From contig NC_064677.1 in the NCBI RefSeq assembly GCF_023278565.1, forward strand, positions 2,108,001 through 2,172,000: DNA of 64,000 nucleotides, given 5' to 3'. Positions within the stretch are counted from its first letter, which is position 1. Every line of letters starts with the position of its first letter. Origin of the DNA: Colletotrichum lupini (Eukaryota > Ascomycota > Sordariomycetes > Glomerellales > Glomerellaceae). The notes below the pieces were generated by a model. The model did no database searches, was not told the origin of the DNA, and saw only the letters and a list, made by a program, of their open reading frames with translations. The translations under genes and the position numbers were made by a program. Below, in pieces: positions 20,885-30,360 of this stretch.

Positions 20885-23332
20885 ATGCCCGGCAAAGCGT
20901 GGAGCAAAGAGGAAGAGCGCGTCTTCTGGCGTTCCATCGTCCCTATTTCGGCGAAAGGGATTTGCGCTGGCTCGGCCAGATCTTGGGAAGAGTTGGCCGT
21001 CATCATGCAGCGGGAGATGGGCCCCAATGCCAAGCGCCAATACACCCAGCTCAGTCTTGGTACGTTCAGCGCATTCGATCGATTTACTTGCCGTGCTAAC
21101 AATCAGACAGTGGAGCATTATTTCCAGAATCACGACAAGGAGCATTTCTCGCCCTTTGCGGCTCCGTACGTACGTGAGATGAAGAGTGCCATGGCCGCGC
21201 TTAAGAAGAGTCAGTTGCAGGGTGAGGCGTCTGTTCCTTCCCAGGATGCCCAGGCTCAGGACAGCTTCGACAAGCATACCGGCGAGACCACTGATGAGGA
21301 GAACGAAACCAGCTTCTCTGAGGGAACTGACCACAACGACGGAGATTACGTTGATGATGGAGGTGACGAAGACGGCGAGGGAGACGATGACGATGTTGTC
21401 GATGTTGACAACGATCTTCGCGCCTTTGCTCGGGACCAGCAGATTGAGACTGCCGCTCGCGCTGTTAACCGTGCTGCGGGTCGACGACCTACTTTCTCAG
21501 CCCCTGTGGCTGATATGAGCCCTCGTGGCCCTGGCTTGGTGTCCCAGCGCAACATGTCGCAGGAGCGCTTGTCGCTGCCCCCTCGCCCTCCCAAGGCTGT
21601 CACGCGGAACCGCGACTTCCGTGCTCACCCGTACGACAGTCCCAGGGTCTCTCAGCGTGGCCGGCAGCCGCTCCAGGAACGCGCTCGAATGGGAACCCCT
21701 CTCGAGACCAATAGCTACTATGACCAAGGCCATAGAACCCAGGCATACTACGGACAGCAGCCCAGCCGTCAGTCTTTCTACCATCAGGGTCCCAGAATGC
21801 AGGGCCACTACGGACAGGATTCTGGTAGTCACGGCTACTACGATCAGGGCCCCAGAGCTCAAACTTACGATCAGAACTCTGGCAACCAGGGCCACTACAA
21901 CCAGGCGCGCGACTACTACGGCCAGACCACCATCCCCCAGGGATTCGACAATGGCCCCAACTCTGAGACCTACTGGGATCAGAGCGCCAAGAACCGTGAA
22001 TACTACGAGCGGGAGTACGCCGCTCAAAGTCAGCAGTATATCAACCAGTGCCATGGTCGAAGTGACGACAGCCAGGGCTATCAGGGTCAGACTTCCAGCA
22101 GCCGTGGTTACGATCAGAACCGCAGCGTCGATGGTTCCGGACAAAACCACGAGAACCGGGGCTACGATCGTGGCTACGACCAGAGCCAGGCCACTCAGGG
22201 CTATCACGACCAGAACCGTAGCGTTCAGGGCTCCTTCCATGACCACGAGAACCTCGGCTACGAGCAGAACCATGCCAACCACGGCTACTACAACCAGGAC
22301 CGCAGCATCCAGGGCTCCGACCAGAACCGTGGCTACGATCAGAACTACGCCAACCAGAGCTACGATCAGAGCCGCAACCAGCATGCCCCCGGTAGCCAGG
22401 GATACCACGCGAATGCTGCGTACAACACTGGTCAGCACCAGAATGCTCACTCCACGAGCTACAACGGTCACCAGCCTGCCGTGGGATCCCACCAGTACGG
22501 CCAGGAACTCCAGTACCCCCAGTCGCAGCAGTCGAGCATGGGCTACTTTGACGACCGTGTTGGAAATCGAGCCAGCTCGGCGCGCGTTGAGCCTCATGTC
22601 ATGCCTCGCTACTCAGATCATCAAGTCTCGATGTCTTCTGGCCGCAGCTCGGTTGCGATGACGCCCAGCCACGACACCTCCGCGCAGCACAGTGCCGCGC
22701 CGTCTCCCGGCTACGTTGGCTATCCCTCGACCATTCCGGACTACATCCAGCGCCCCTCGACTGCCAGCTCTGGTCACCAGCAGCGCTCTCGCCGTCCTTC
22801 TGCTCATCAGCAGGTCAGCGATGATCATCATCGCCAGGGAGCTCAAAGCAACAGTCGCGAGGAGCCTCAGAATGAGCAGTTGCAGCATCCCTCTTCTTCT
22901 GCCCCTGTTCGTCAGCCTGCCAACGAGGATCAGCACCGTCAGGGAGCCTACCAGGAGAAGGAAGCGTTCCGGGCTCCATCTTTCTCTTCGGTCGCTCGTC
23001 AGCATGCCACCGAGGACTACAGCCGCCAGGGAGCCTATATGGATCGTCACGAGGAGCCCCAGAATGAGCAGATCCAGCGTCCCTCTGCCTCATCTGCCCC
23101 TCTCCCTCAGAATCCTACCGAGTACGCCCCCCAGAGCGATTACATGCACAACCATGGACTGACCGAGGACGAGCGATTCCCTCGTCCCTACGTCTCTCCC
23201 TACCCTCCTCGTCAGCATCTCAGCGAGCACAGCAACGATCAGGGCGGCGGCCCGAAGAATGCCCATGTGCCTCATTACGAGCCAGAGATGTTCCAGGCCT
23301 TTGAGGCCGCCTCCTCTCAGCGCAAGGAGTGA
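20885..23332 (+). CDS. Myb/SANT-like protein with Tyr/Gln/Gly-rich low-complexity domain
   Basis: Two exons, 20885-21059 and 21111-23332; 798 residues. I know this N-terminal module only as a conserved piece of uncharacterised ascomycete proteins: WSKEEERVFWRSIVP..., then SWEELAVIMQREMG..AKRQYTQLSL|VEHYFQNH, a SANT-like helix set. Next come an acidic run (about residues 140-175), a short proline/arginine region, then about 280 residues (roughly 260-540) of imperfect repeats built on YDQ, GYY, QGY and NRGY words with almost no hydrophobics, resembling prion-like domains that form condensates. The C-terminal quarter is Ser/Pro/Gln-rich with a duplicated block containing RQGAY and EEPQNEQ. The 51-nt intron is stop-free, so its retention would add 17 residues. 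ATG 20885 was chosen because upstream in-frame codons lack an ATG. Role unknown; a chromatin or RNA-linked regulator is a guess. Confidence 0.75.
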   Translation: MPGKAWSKEEERVFWRSIVPISAKGICAGSARSWEELAVIMQREMGPNAKRQYTQLSLGTFSAFDRFTCRANNQTVEHYFQNHDKEHFSPFAAPYVREMKSAMAALKKSQLQGEASVPSQDAQAQDSFDKHTGETTDEENETSFSEGTDHNDGDYVDDGGDEDGEGDDDDVVDVDNDLRAFARDQQIETAARAVNRAAGRRPTFSAPVADMSPRGPGLVSQRNMSQERLSLPPRPPKAVTRNRDFRAHPYDSPRVSQRGRQPLQERARMGTPLETNSYYDQGHRTQAYYGQQPSRQSFYHQGPRMQGHYGQDSGSHGYYDQGPRAQTYDQNSGNQGHYNQARDYYGQTTIPQGFDNGPNSETYWDQSAKNREYYEREYAAQSQQYINQCHGRSDDSQGYQGQTSSSRGYDQNRSVDGSGQNHENRGYDRGYDQSQATQGYHDQNRSVQGSFHDHENLGYEQNHANHGYYNQDRSIQGSDQNRGYDQNYANQSYDQSRNQHAPGSQGYHANAAYNTGQHQNAHSTSYNGHQPAVGSHQYGQELQYPQSQQSSMGYFDDRVGNRASSARVEPHVMPRYSDHQVSMSSGRSSVAMTPSHDTSAQHSAAPSPGYVGYPSTIPDYIQRPSTASSGHQQRSRRPSAHQQVSDDHHRQGAQSNSREEPQNEQLQHPSSSAPVRQPANEDQHRQGAYQEKEAFRAPSFSSVARQHATEDYSRQGAYMDRHEEPQNEQIQRPSASSAPLPQNPTEYAPQSDYMHNHGLTEDERFPRPYVSPYPPRQHLSEHSNDQGGGPKNAHVPHYEPEMFQAFEAASSQRKE

Positions 23333-24266
23333 GCCTCTAACATTGTACGTTCTTTGCTCTCCAGGTCAGGATGTTGCGACTTGCATCAGGGCAACACTGG
23401 TATTCAGTTGCTGGATTTACCCGCGACTGGCACAGACCCAGTGATTACAGGGGCATCGCCACTCCATTACGGATCTGGAAGCTCTCACATTGGCATTGGG
23501 CATTCTAGCTGCATTCAAAAGGAAGCAGTCGAACGTCGACATCGGCGTTGAGCATTCTGGCTGGATTCGGGCCTTGGTTTAGGCGTTGGGATGAGGTTAA
23601 TGGCAGAGATACCCATCATGGCTTTCGGGATGCAGACAGTGGGAGAAGGATAGACCCTAGTCGTCCAGGCCCCCACGAGATAGTTCCCCATAGCCCTTTC
23701 ATAGGAATTGAGCATCAGCCAACCATAGCTTCCCCATCCTTCGATTGTGCCACCCTCTATCCCACGTCTCAGGTTTAATAAGATATGCATAATGACTAAG
23801 CCAACCGAGGGGGGAAACTCGAACGACTTTCTCGAGTCCAGGTCTCCAAGACTCCATGTTCGCCGGTGGGGTAACTGACACGAACAGCAAGCAAGGAAGG
23901 GTGGCATGATCTGATATTAAAAGTGCCGTCCGAGCGAAGGGGCAAAAGCAAGGCTGATAAGGACAGAATGGGCGACGAGAGGCGAACAAACAAGAACTAT
24001 CGCAGGAACTCTCTAGTCTTTAAAACGTGGGCATCTTGCAATTGACTTTTTGGTTTTCATCCTTTGATTGTGTCTTTTACCCTCGATTCTTTGAAGTCAA
24101 ACCAACGTTGAGCGAAACTTGCAGGGTTGTCGTTACTTTTTCCCGCTACCTTAATTCGATTGAACCTATCACATCAACGCGTTATCCAATCGACTATCCA
24201 ATCTATCTTAACCCCCGAGCACTTTATCAACTCTCTTAAATCAGCACAACCAACCAAACCACCCAA
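23333..24266. other. Intergenic region with an imperfect direct repeat
   Basis: Between two plus-strand genes, so it holds the 3' UTR of the Myb-like gene and the promoter of the CutC gene. It contains a 25-bp imperfect direct repeat (listed separately). The leader before CutC is CAACCAACCAAACC-like, typical of fungal 5' UTRs. No supported gene. Confidence 0.45.
23492..23568 (+). repeat. 25-bp imperfect direct repeat
   Basis: Two copies, 23492-23516 and 23544-23568, on the pattern GGC(A/G)TTG(G/A)GCATTCT(A/G)GCTG(C/G)ATTC, differing at four positions, with 27 bp between them. Confidence 0.7.
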
Positions 24267-25103
24267 ATGACAGTCACAAAGCAAGCGCCGCCCACGATGC
24301 CAATCCACCTCGAGATACCAGTCTTCTCCCCGTCCTCGGCGCTGCACGCCCAGGCCATCGGCGCGCAGCGCATCGAGCTCAACGCGCGCGGGAGCTACGC
24401 CGTCGGCGGCACGACGCCCACGCTCGCGGACCTCGAGGGCGTGAACAATTGGCTCATGGTACCCGTGCGGATCATGATCCGGCCGCGGGGGAAGCGTCCG
24501 GAAGATGAAGTTGACTTTGTGTATGATGATGAGGAGTTTGAGGTCATGGTGAGGGACGTGGAGGCGTTTCGGGGCGTGTTGAGGCGGGAGAGGGGGGACG
24601 GGTTCGTGTTTGGGGTGCTGGAGAGGAGCGGCGGTGGTGATGGTGCGGTTGTGGTTGATGTTGAGAGGAATCGGAGGCTGGTCGAGGCCGCTGGCGGGCT
24701 GGCGTGTTCGTTTCACCGGGCTTTTGACGAGGTTATTCGCGATGGGGAGACGGAGACGATTGCGAGGGGGGTGAGGGATTTGGTGGGTTGCGGGTTTGAG
24801 GGGGTGCTTACGTCCGGCGGGCCGGGAAATGCGCCGGAGAACCGGGCGCTGCTGGAGGTTGTTGTGCGGGAGGCGTCGTCGGAGGGTGTGGTGAAGATGA
24901 TGGCCAGCAAGGAAAAGGAGACGAAGGGCCTGGAGGTTATTGTTGGCGGCGGGGTGAGGAAGGAGAATGTTGAGGGGCTGGTTGACGGGTTTGAGGGGGC
25001 TCGTGTCTGGGCGCACTCGAGCTGTTTTACGGGCAAGTGTGCCGAGGGGGAGGTTGATGATGAGGAGGCGATGGGGATCTTGGAGAGGCTTGCTGAGAGG
25101 TGA
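24267..25103 (+). CDS. CutC-family protein (copper homeostasis)
   Basis: Single exon, 278 residues. TIM-barrel CutC fold: IHLEIPVFS near the start, IGAQRIELN, PVRIMIRPRG, FVYDDEEFEVM, CSFHRAFDEV and GVLTSGGPGNA, in the right order. The family was first linked to copper tolerance in bacteria; its biochemical activity is still unclear, so the name is a family label. Codon choice changes inside the gene: the first 200 bp use C-ending codons like the neighbours, while the rest is G-rich on the coding strand with many G- and T-ending codons. The frame and motifs stay intact across the change, so it is one gene. Confidence 0.9.
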   Translation: MTVTKQAPPTMPIHLEIPVFSPSSALHAQAIGAQRIELNARGSYAVGGTTPTLADLEGVNNWLMVPVRIMIRPRGKRPEDEVDFVYDDEEFEVMVRDVEAFRGVLRRERGDGFVFGVLERSGGGDGAVVVDVERNRRLVEAAGGLACSFHRAFDEVIRDGETETIARGVRDLVGCGFEGVLTSGGPGNAPENRALLEVVVREASSEGVVKMMASKEKETKGLEVIVGGGVRKENVEGLVDGFEGARVWAHSSCFTGKCAEGEVDDEEAMGILERLAER

Positions 25104-26322
25104 GTTTTGAATCTTTCTGGATTTTTTGGGGTAGATGGTCGTGGGAGTCAGTGTAGATAGCGCGAACAGATCTCAACATCAGGTTACAAGCATTGAATCG
25201 AAGAGCAATGAAGTTCTCACGGGTTTTTGGCTGAGTGGCGTCTTCGTGAATCCTGGCGTTCTGCATCCACTCGGGTTGCGAGTCAACCCCCACAGAGTCG
25301 GACCGCGCGGGAGATCGACCCTGCTTAGCACACGAACCACGCCCCCTCGCAAGAGATCCGAATGGGGGCAGCAATCTAAACAAGAAACGAACAATGCACG
25401 ACATAGCTACATCAGTTGACACCTGCGCGTCTGATCTTTCTGCCTCGCTTGCCTGCCTGTCTTCCGGGATGTAACCATGCTTGCCGCTCACCTAGGTTGG
25501 GCCAAGGCAGAGGCCATCTGTTTGTTCTTTTTTCCCGGTACCCTCGTCCTAGCCCCATCTACTTCCCTAGAGAAGAGCGAAGAGATCCTCTGCCCGTGAA
25601 CAATACACCCAAAAGGGTAAATTGATCCCGTCCATCGTGGGCTGACGAGGAGGGACAAAACGGACGACGGAAAGTGGATCATGGTCAGTTCATCGGCCGA
25701 TGATGGGCCCGAGCGGATGGGGGCCCGGGGTCCCGTTGTAACATCGCCGAGTGGCACCGTGGCCTAGACTCGCAATGTTGACTCGGGCAAGTTTGAGAGT
25801 TCCTTGCGTGAAGGCTGAATGGAATCATAGATCAGGAATCTTGGGATTTATGTTTGTGCTGCTTCTCGGGAGGCATCGTGCACAATCTCGTCGACTTGAT
25901 TTTGGGGGCGGCGAGGCATGAACAACTCCACAAGACTATACTCTCGACGTAGCACGAGCCTCCTACGGTGCTTTCAATGTCAGAGAACGGTGCGCTACTT
26001 TGTATACGAAGATTGCCTTGGAGCTGGTTTTGAAACGAGTTCCTGGGTGACTTACACGGCGACGAGCGGAGAGGGAGCGTTTCCGTCCGTCCATCTGGCT
26101 GTCCATGTCGACAAACACCATAGCATCAACCAGTAGTTCAGACTCTTCAGTCTGGCGATAGTCATAGGGAGTGTTCTTGACCAACGTAATATTAGTTCTA
26201 TACTTCATCACCGAGTTTCATTACGGGAGGGCCTCTCCAGCCTCTGTACCCAAACATCAACCGCCCCAACACCCACTCGCCATGCTTAATCAAAGTTCAA
26301 AACCTATTCGACCCCTTTCGAC
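25104..26322. other. Intergenic 3'-3' region
   Basis: 1.2 kb between the convergent CutC and alkaline phosphatase genes. Only short, mutually overlapping ORFs. I see no repeat, RNA gene or mobile element. Confidence 0.45.
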
Positions 26323-28585
26323 TCAAGCATGAAGAGCCCTGGCCTTCCTCGCACACCCAGCCCCAGGCGCCGTCGCATTCTTCGGCTGCGCGAGACCAAG
26401 ACAGTTCGCCATCTTGTAGAAAACATCGATGTTGCTATACGTGCCGCCAAACGTCTCCTGGCAAGGTCCCCTCGCCCACACAGCAACGTCCGTCAACGAG
26501 TGCACGCCCTGCGCCTCGTTCGTAGGCAGCGTACCATTCACCACGAAGCCATCGACGGCGTCCTTGGGGTTGGCGTAGTAGTCCGTGGTGTTCGTCGCCG
26601 CAACAGCGGGCGTGCGCGCACCGTCGGCGTGGACCTTGTAGTCCTCGCGGCGGTCCGGGTTGGCGCCGAAGCCCGCGGCGATGGCGTAGCGCGGGGACCA
26701 GTTGAGCGGGAAGTTGGGCCCCGTGTTGTAGGAGACGCCGGGCTGCTCGACGGTGTACTGCGACAGGCCCGAGTTCGCGTAGACGCCGACGGCCTTGCGC
26801 TTTGTGCGGTCGTCTTTTTGCTCGGCGAGGTACTTTGTGTCGGCGTTGCCAAAGACGCTGCTTAAGTCAGTATAGAAACGTAAGTAGATATTGACGAGTA
26901 CTCACTCAAAGCCGTGGCCGTGGTCGGATGACACGACTACGAGGGTCTCCTCGAGAATGCCGAGCTCCTCGAGCTTCTCCAGCGTAGCCTTGACGGTGTC
27001 GTCCAGCTCGAGCAAATCGCCCAGCGCGCGGTCGTAGTCGAGCGCGTGCATCTGCTTATCAATGGACGCGGCCTCGGACATCAAGAAGAAACCCCGCTCG
27101 CCGCCGCGGTTGTGCAGCGTCTCGACGGCCTTGAGCGTCATCTCCTTGAGCCCCGGAACGTCGGCGGCGGCGCTCTTGTTGCCCGTGGGATCGTTGCTCA
27201 GCTTGGCCAGGTTCTCCGTCAAAACATTGCGGTCGAGCCAGACGGGGAGGTTGCCCTGGGTGAAGATGCCGAGGATGCGCTCGTTGGGGTCGGCGGCTTC
27301 GAGCGACGTCTTGTTGAGGGCGACGCTGTAGCCCTTGTCGGCGAAGGCGGCGTAGTAGTCCTTACCCTGGTAGGAGCCCTTGCCCGGATAGAACTGCTCG
27401 GCGCCGCCGCCGAGGTAGACGTCCGGGCCGGTCATCTTCGTCCAGGTGTAGTTTGTGATGCCGTTGAGGGCCTGGTCGATCAGGGGCCCGTACAGGGACC
27501 GGGCGCGGGTGTGCGCCGTCAGGGCGATGGGGGTCGCGTCGGCGATGAAGGCCGTGGAGACGGCGCCCCAGGCGGAGCCCTGCGTTTGTTAGACTGGTTC
27601 AGGGGGTAGAGACGGACTGGACATACCCAGATGCGGTGGATCAGCTCGACAATGGTCTCGACCTTGGGGTCGTCAAAGGCGTCGGGGGAAGAGTCGACGT
27701 AGACACTGGCACATGTCAGTGAGCACTTTGACGGTCCATCATCTCCACTTACCCCATGGCGTTCACGGTGCTCTTGTGGCCAGAGTACAGCGCCGAGGCA
27801 GAGTTGGCAGAGTCGGTGATGTAGCTGTCAATGGAATGGGTCATCTGGTGACCAATGACGGGGAACTTGTCGAGAGCCAAGCTGGTCTGATACTTTCCAT
27901 TGATGCTCTTATGGCCGAGAAGACGAGCGGCAGTGACCTGTGGGTGTCAGCATGTAGTTCAGAGATGTGAGCTTCGTAAATAATACCATGTTGGTGGTCA
28001 TTCCGTCGCCTGAGTCCAGAGTTAGCATAGGCACAAACACCACAACCGCAGAGACATACCAATGAAGAAGATGACATTCTTGGCCTTCTTCTCCGTCGCC
28101 AGAGGTCGCACGACCCAGTTGGCGGTGGTCTTCTTGCCGTCGTAGTACGTGAGGGTGACGACATAATTCCCGGGCTCGTACAGCGCGAGGCGGCGCCAAA
28201 TCTTGGACGCCACGTTGACGACGCTCTTCTGCTTGGCGTCCTCAGCAAAGAGGTCCTCGTACCACCCAAACGACCACTTCTCGAGCTTGGGCTCCTCGAG
28301 ACCGAAGAACTCGGTCAAGCTCTTTGCGGCGCCGCCCTCCTTGGCAATGGTCGCCTTGAAGGCCTCATCGGGGACGCCGTTGTTGAAGGCCTCGGAGCCG
28401 TTGACGGGCGCGTGGACCTCGACGCGGAGGTCAAAGGTCTGGCCGGGGAGGAAGTCGGACTGGTCGGGCGGGAGGACGCAGCCGAGGTCCGGGCACGTCC
28501 CGAGGCGCTGGTAGGTCTGCGCCGAGGCGAGGGACGACAGCGAGGCCGCGGCCAGGACGGCGGCGAGTGGGTTGAGCTTGACCAT
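26323..28585 (-). CDS. Secreted alkaline phosphatase
   Basis: Hydrolyses phosphate monoesters outside the cell. Six exons on the minus strand: 28585-28060, 28009-27987, 27937-27753, 27705-27627, 27579-26906 and 26857-26323; 673 residues. A signal peptide spans residues 1-22 (..SLSSLASA). The catalytic domain begins at NVIFFIGDGMTTNM (metal Asp), split by a 23-nt micro-exon. The nucleophile Ser is in YITDSANSASALYSGHKS, further metal ligands in MSEAASIDKQMHALD and VVSSDHGHGF, and a late His in EAQGVHSLTDVAVWARGP. The order fits the eukaryotic/bacterial alkaline phosphatase superfamily. All introns are 47-50 nt. The N-terminal 150 residues before the catalytic core form an extra domain common in fungal members. 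The ATG at 28585 places the signal peptide at the very start. Phosphate-starvation control is plausible, but I did not find a clear Pho4 site. Confidence 0.9.
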
Positions 28586-30360
28586 CTTTGTGTGTCCTCG
28601 GGGTGAATTGGCTGCAGAGTAAAGCCAAAAGAGCACAATGAAGCGTTGGGATGAGAAGAAGGGCACAACAAGCTTGACCGGGACGTTGGAGCGGAAGCTT
28701 TCCTGCGGCTCGGGAGCTTATATACCAATAAGTTCAGCAAGGGGACCAAAAGTCATCCCATGTCTTTCAAGAGCCCAGAGGGTGTTACTCTCCCGCCAAA
28801 AGTTCCCCATCTACTGCATGACAAAAACACTCTGTCGGTTCGCGGATTCTCTCGTTCGCGGGTCCCATACTTTGAAGACAGCTCCGGGTGAGAGAGCTGC
28901 AGATTGCGCGGCGCATCATCCCAGCCTGCGCAGGACGTTAGTCCAACGTAATGGGTAGGATTCCGTCTGCACCGAGAGCATCGATATCGATGTACGATTG
29001 GACAGCACAGGGGCAGAAGGACGGCTAGGCCGAGATCATGACGGCGTGCTGGGTCGGATGGAAGAAGCTGAATGTAACTTCACGGCTCGTTTTGAGCGAC
29101 AGAGGCACGTGTCTCTGCGCGAACTTTGAGGTGGTGAGTCGGGGCCATCTCGGGCTTCCCAACGCCAAGACACTTGTTATTTGACGGCGAAGCGGAGATG
29201 ATGCTAATCATGCTAGAGCGAGAAAGAAGGAAGAAGCTCCGAAGATGGAAGCTGGGCGTGCTCGGTCTGCGGATTGGGGATGAAGCCTGCGAACGCTGCG
29301 TGGGGTGGGTTGCCAGAAGGCACAAGAGATGAACGGCGTCATGTGGCGTTGGCTTGGCGCTGCAGGTCGAGAAGGGATCATGAGCTTTCTAAGCTTGCTG
29401 AGCTTCCCGAACCTGATTTGAGAACCTCGCTGTTATTCGTCAATCCCGGCCGGGTTGTAGTCGGTCGAGAGGTTTGTGTTCCCGGGACGAGACGAGAGTT
29501 GACCGTGGCCGTTGGGTCCGACCCCGTGGGTGAATTGGCGCTTCTGATTGGCTGCTGGCTGCCGGTGTAAGTCGGGGAACCAGGGTTGACGGCGGGGAGG
29601 TATTGGTCTAGGTGGTGTCGATGTCTTTGGTGCCTTGGGAAAACAAGCTTACCATCTCATTTTACAGACTTTTGGCTAATCGCTGCTGCTTGCAAGAGTC
29701 CAAGATGATCCTTGAAGAAGGGCGTGTGCTGACGGAACGTGTTGTGGGTGATGTTCTGCGCAAACGCCAAGAACGACGACGGCACGAGCTCCGATGGACC
29801 CCCAGAACTTCGCCACGATGTGAAGAAGCTTTCCTTGGCTTTCCAATGGACCTGCTTCTTGTTCCGGAGACCACGTTGGGGAGCACGTTTTCTGCTAGTA
29901 GCATAGAAAGCGAGTTCGCTCCAAGCTGCGTTTTCCCCAATCGAGGTTTGCGCCAGCGGCATAGTTGACTGAGCCGTGGTGTCTTGGCTCAAGTCCAGAG
30001 TCATGGCAGCAAGTCGAGAGGATCGTAACATTGAACGGACCCAAAGCCGCGGGGTTGGAAATCAGCACACTTTTGACAGGTTCCGCCGTTTGGGATGATC
30101 ATCATTTCTGTCAAGGGAAGAGGGTCACTTTGCAGGACACTGAGTACAGAGTATGAAATTGGTCTCTTAGAGTCTAAACATTACGAGTCTAAGTGTCTCT
30201 AGGACAAACGTGATCGACTGAGTTGCGCAGTTGCGAGTCAGATAATCGTACAGAAACCCCGTTTCCCAAACGCCGTGCTCTATGGGAGGAGTCAAGCGCT
30301 CAACTCCCAGGCCGAAAATGCAACAACTCAGCATGGACGAAGCTCTTCTGCTTCCCCTGC
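28586..30360. promoter_or_regulatory. Upstream region of alkaline phosphatase and 3' region of the ABC transporter
   Basis: Both flanking genes are on the minus strand. The right part should hold the transporter's 3' UTR and the left part the phosphatase promoter with its TATA box. No ORF here shows family features. Confidence 0.45.
28717..28724 (-). promoter_or_regulatory. TATA box of the alkaline phosphatase gene
   Basis: TATATAAG on the minus strand, about 132 bp upstream of the start codon, with a CCAAT word directly adjacent on the other strand (28725-28729). Confidence 0.6.

Noticed and set aside
21497..22597. 366-codon hydrophobic-looking ORF on the minus strand
   Set aside because: Antisense shadow of the repetitive Myb-like gene; Val/Leu content comes from reversed Tyr/Gln codons.
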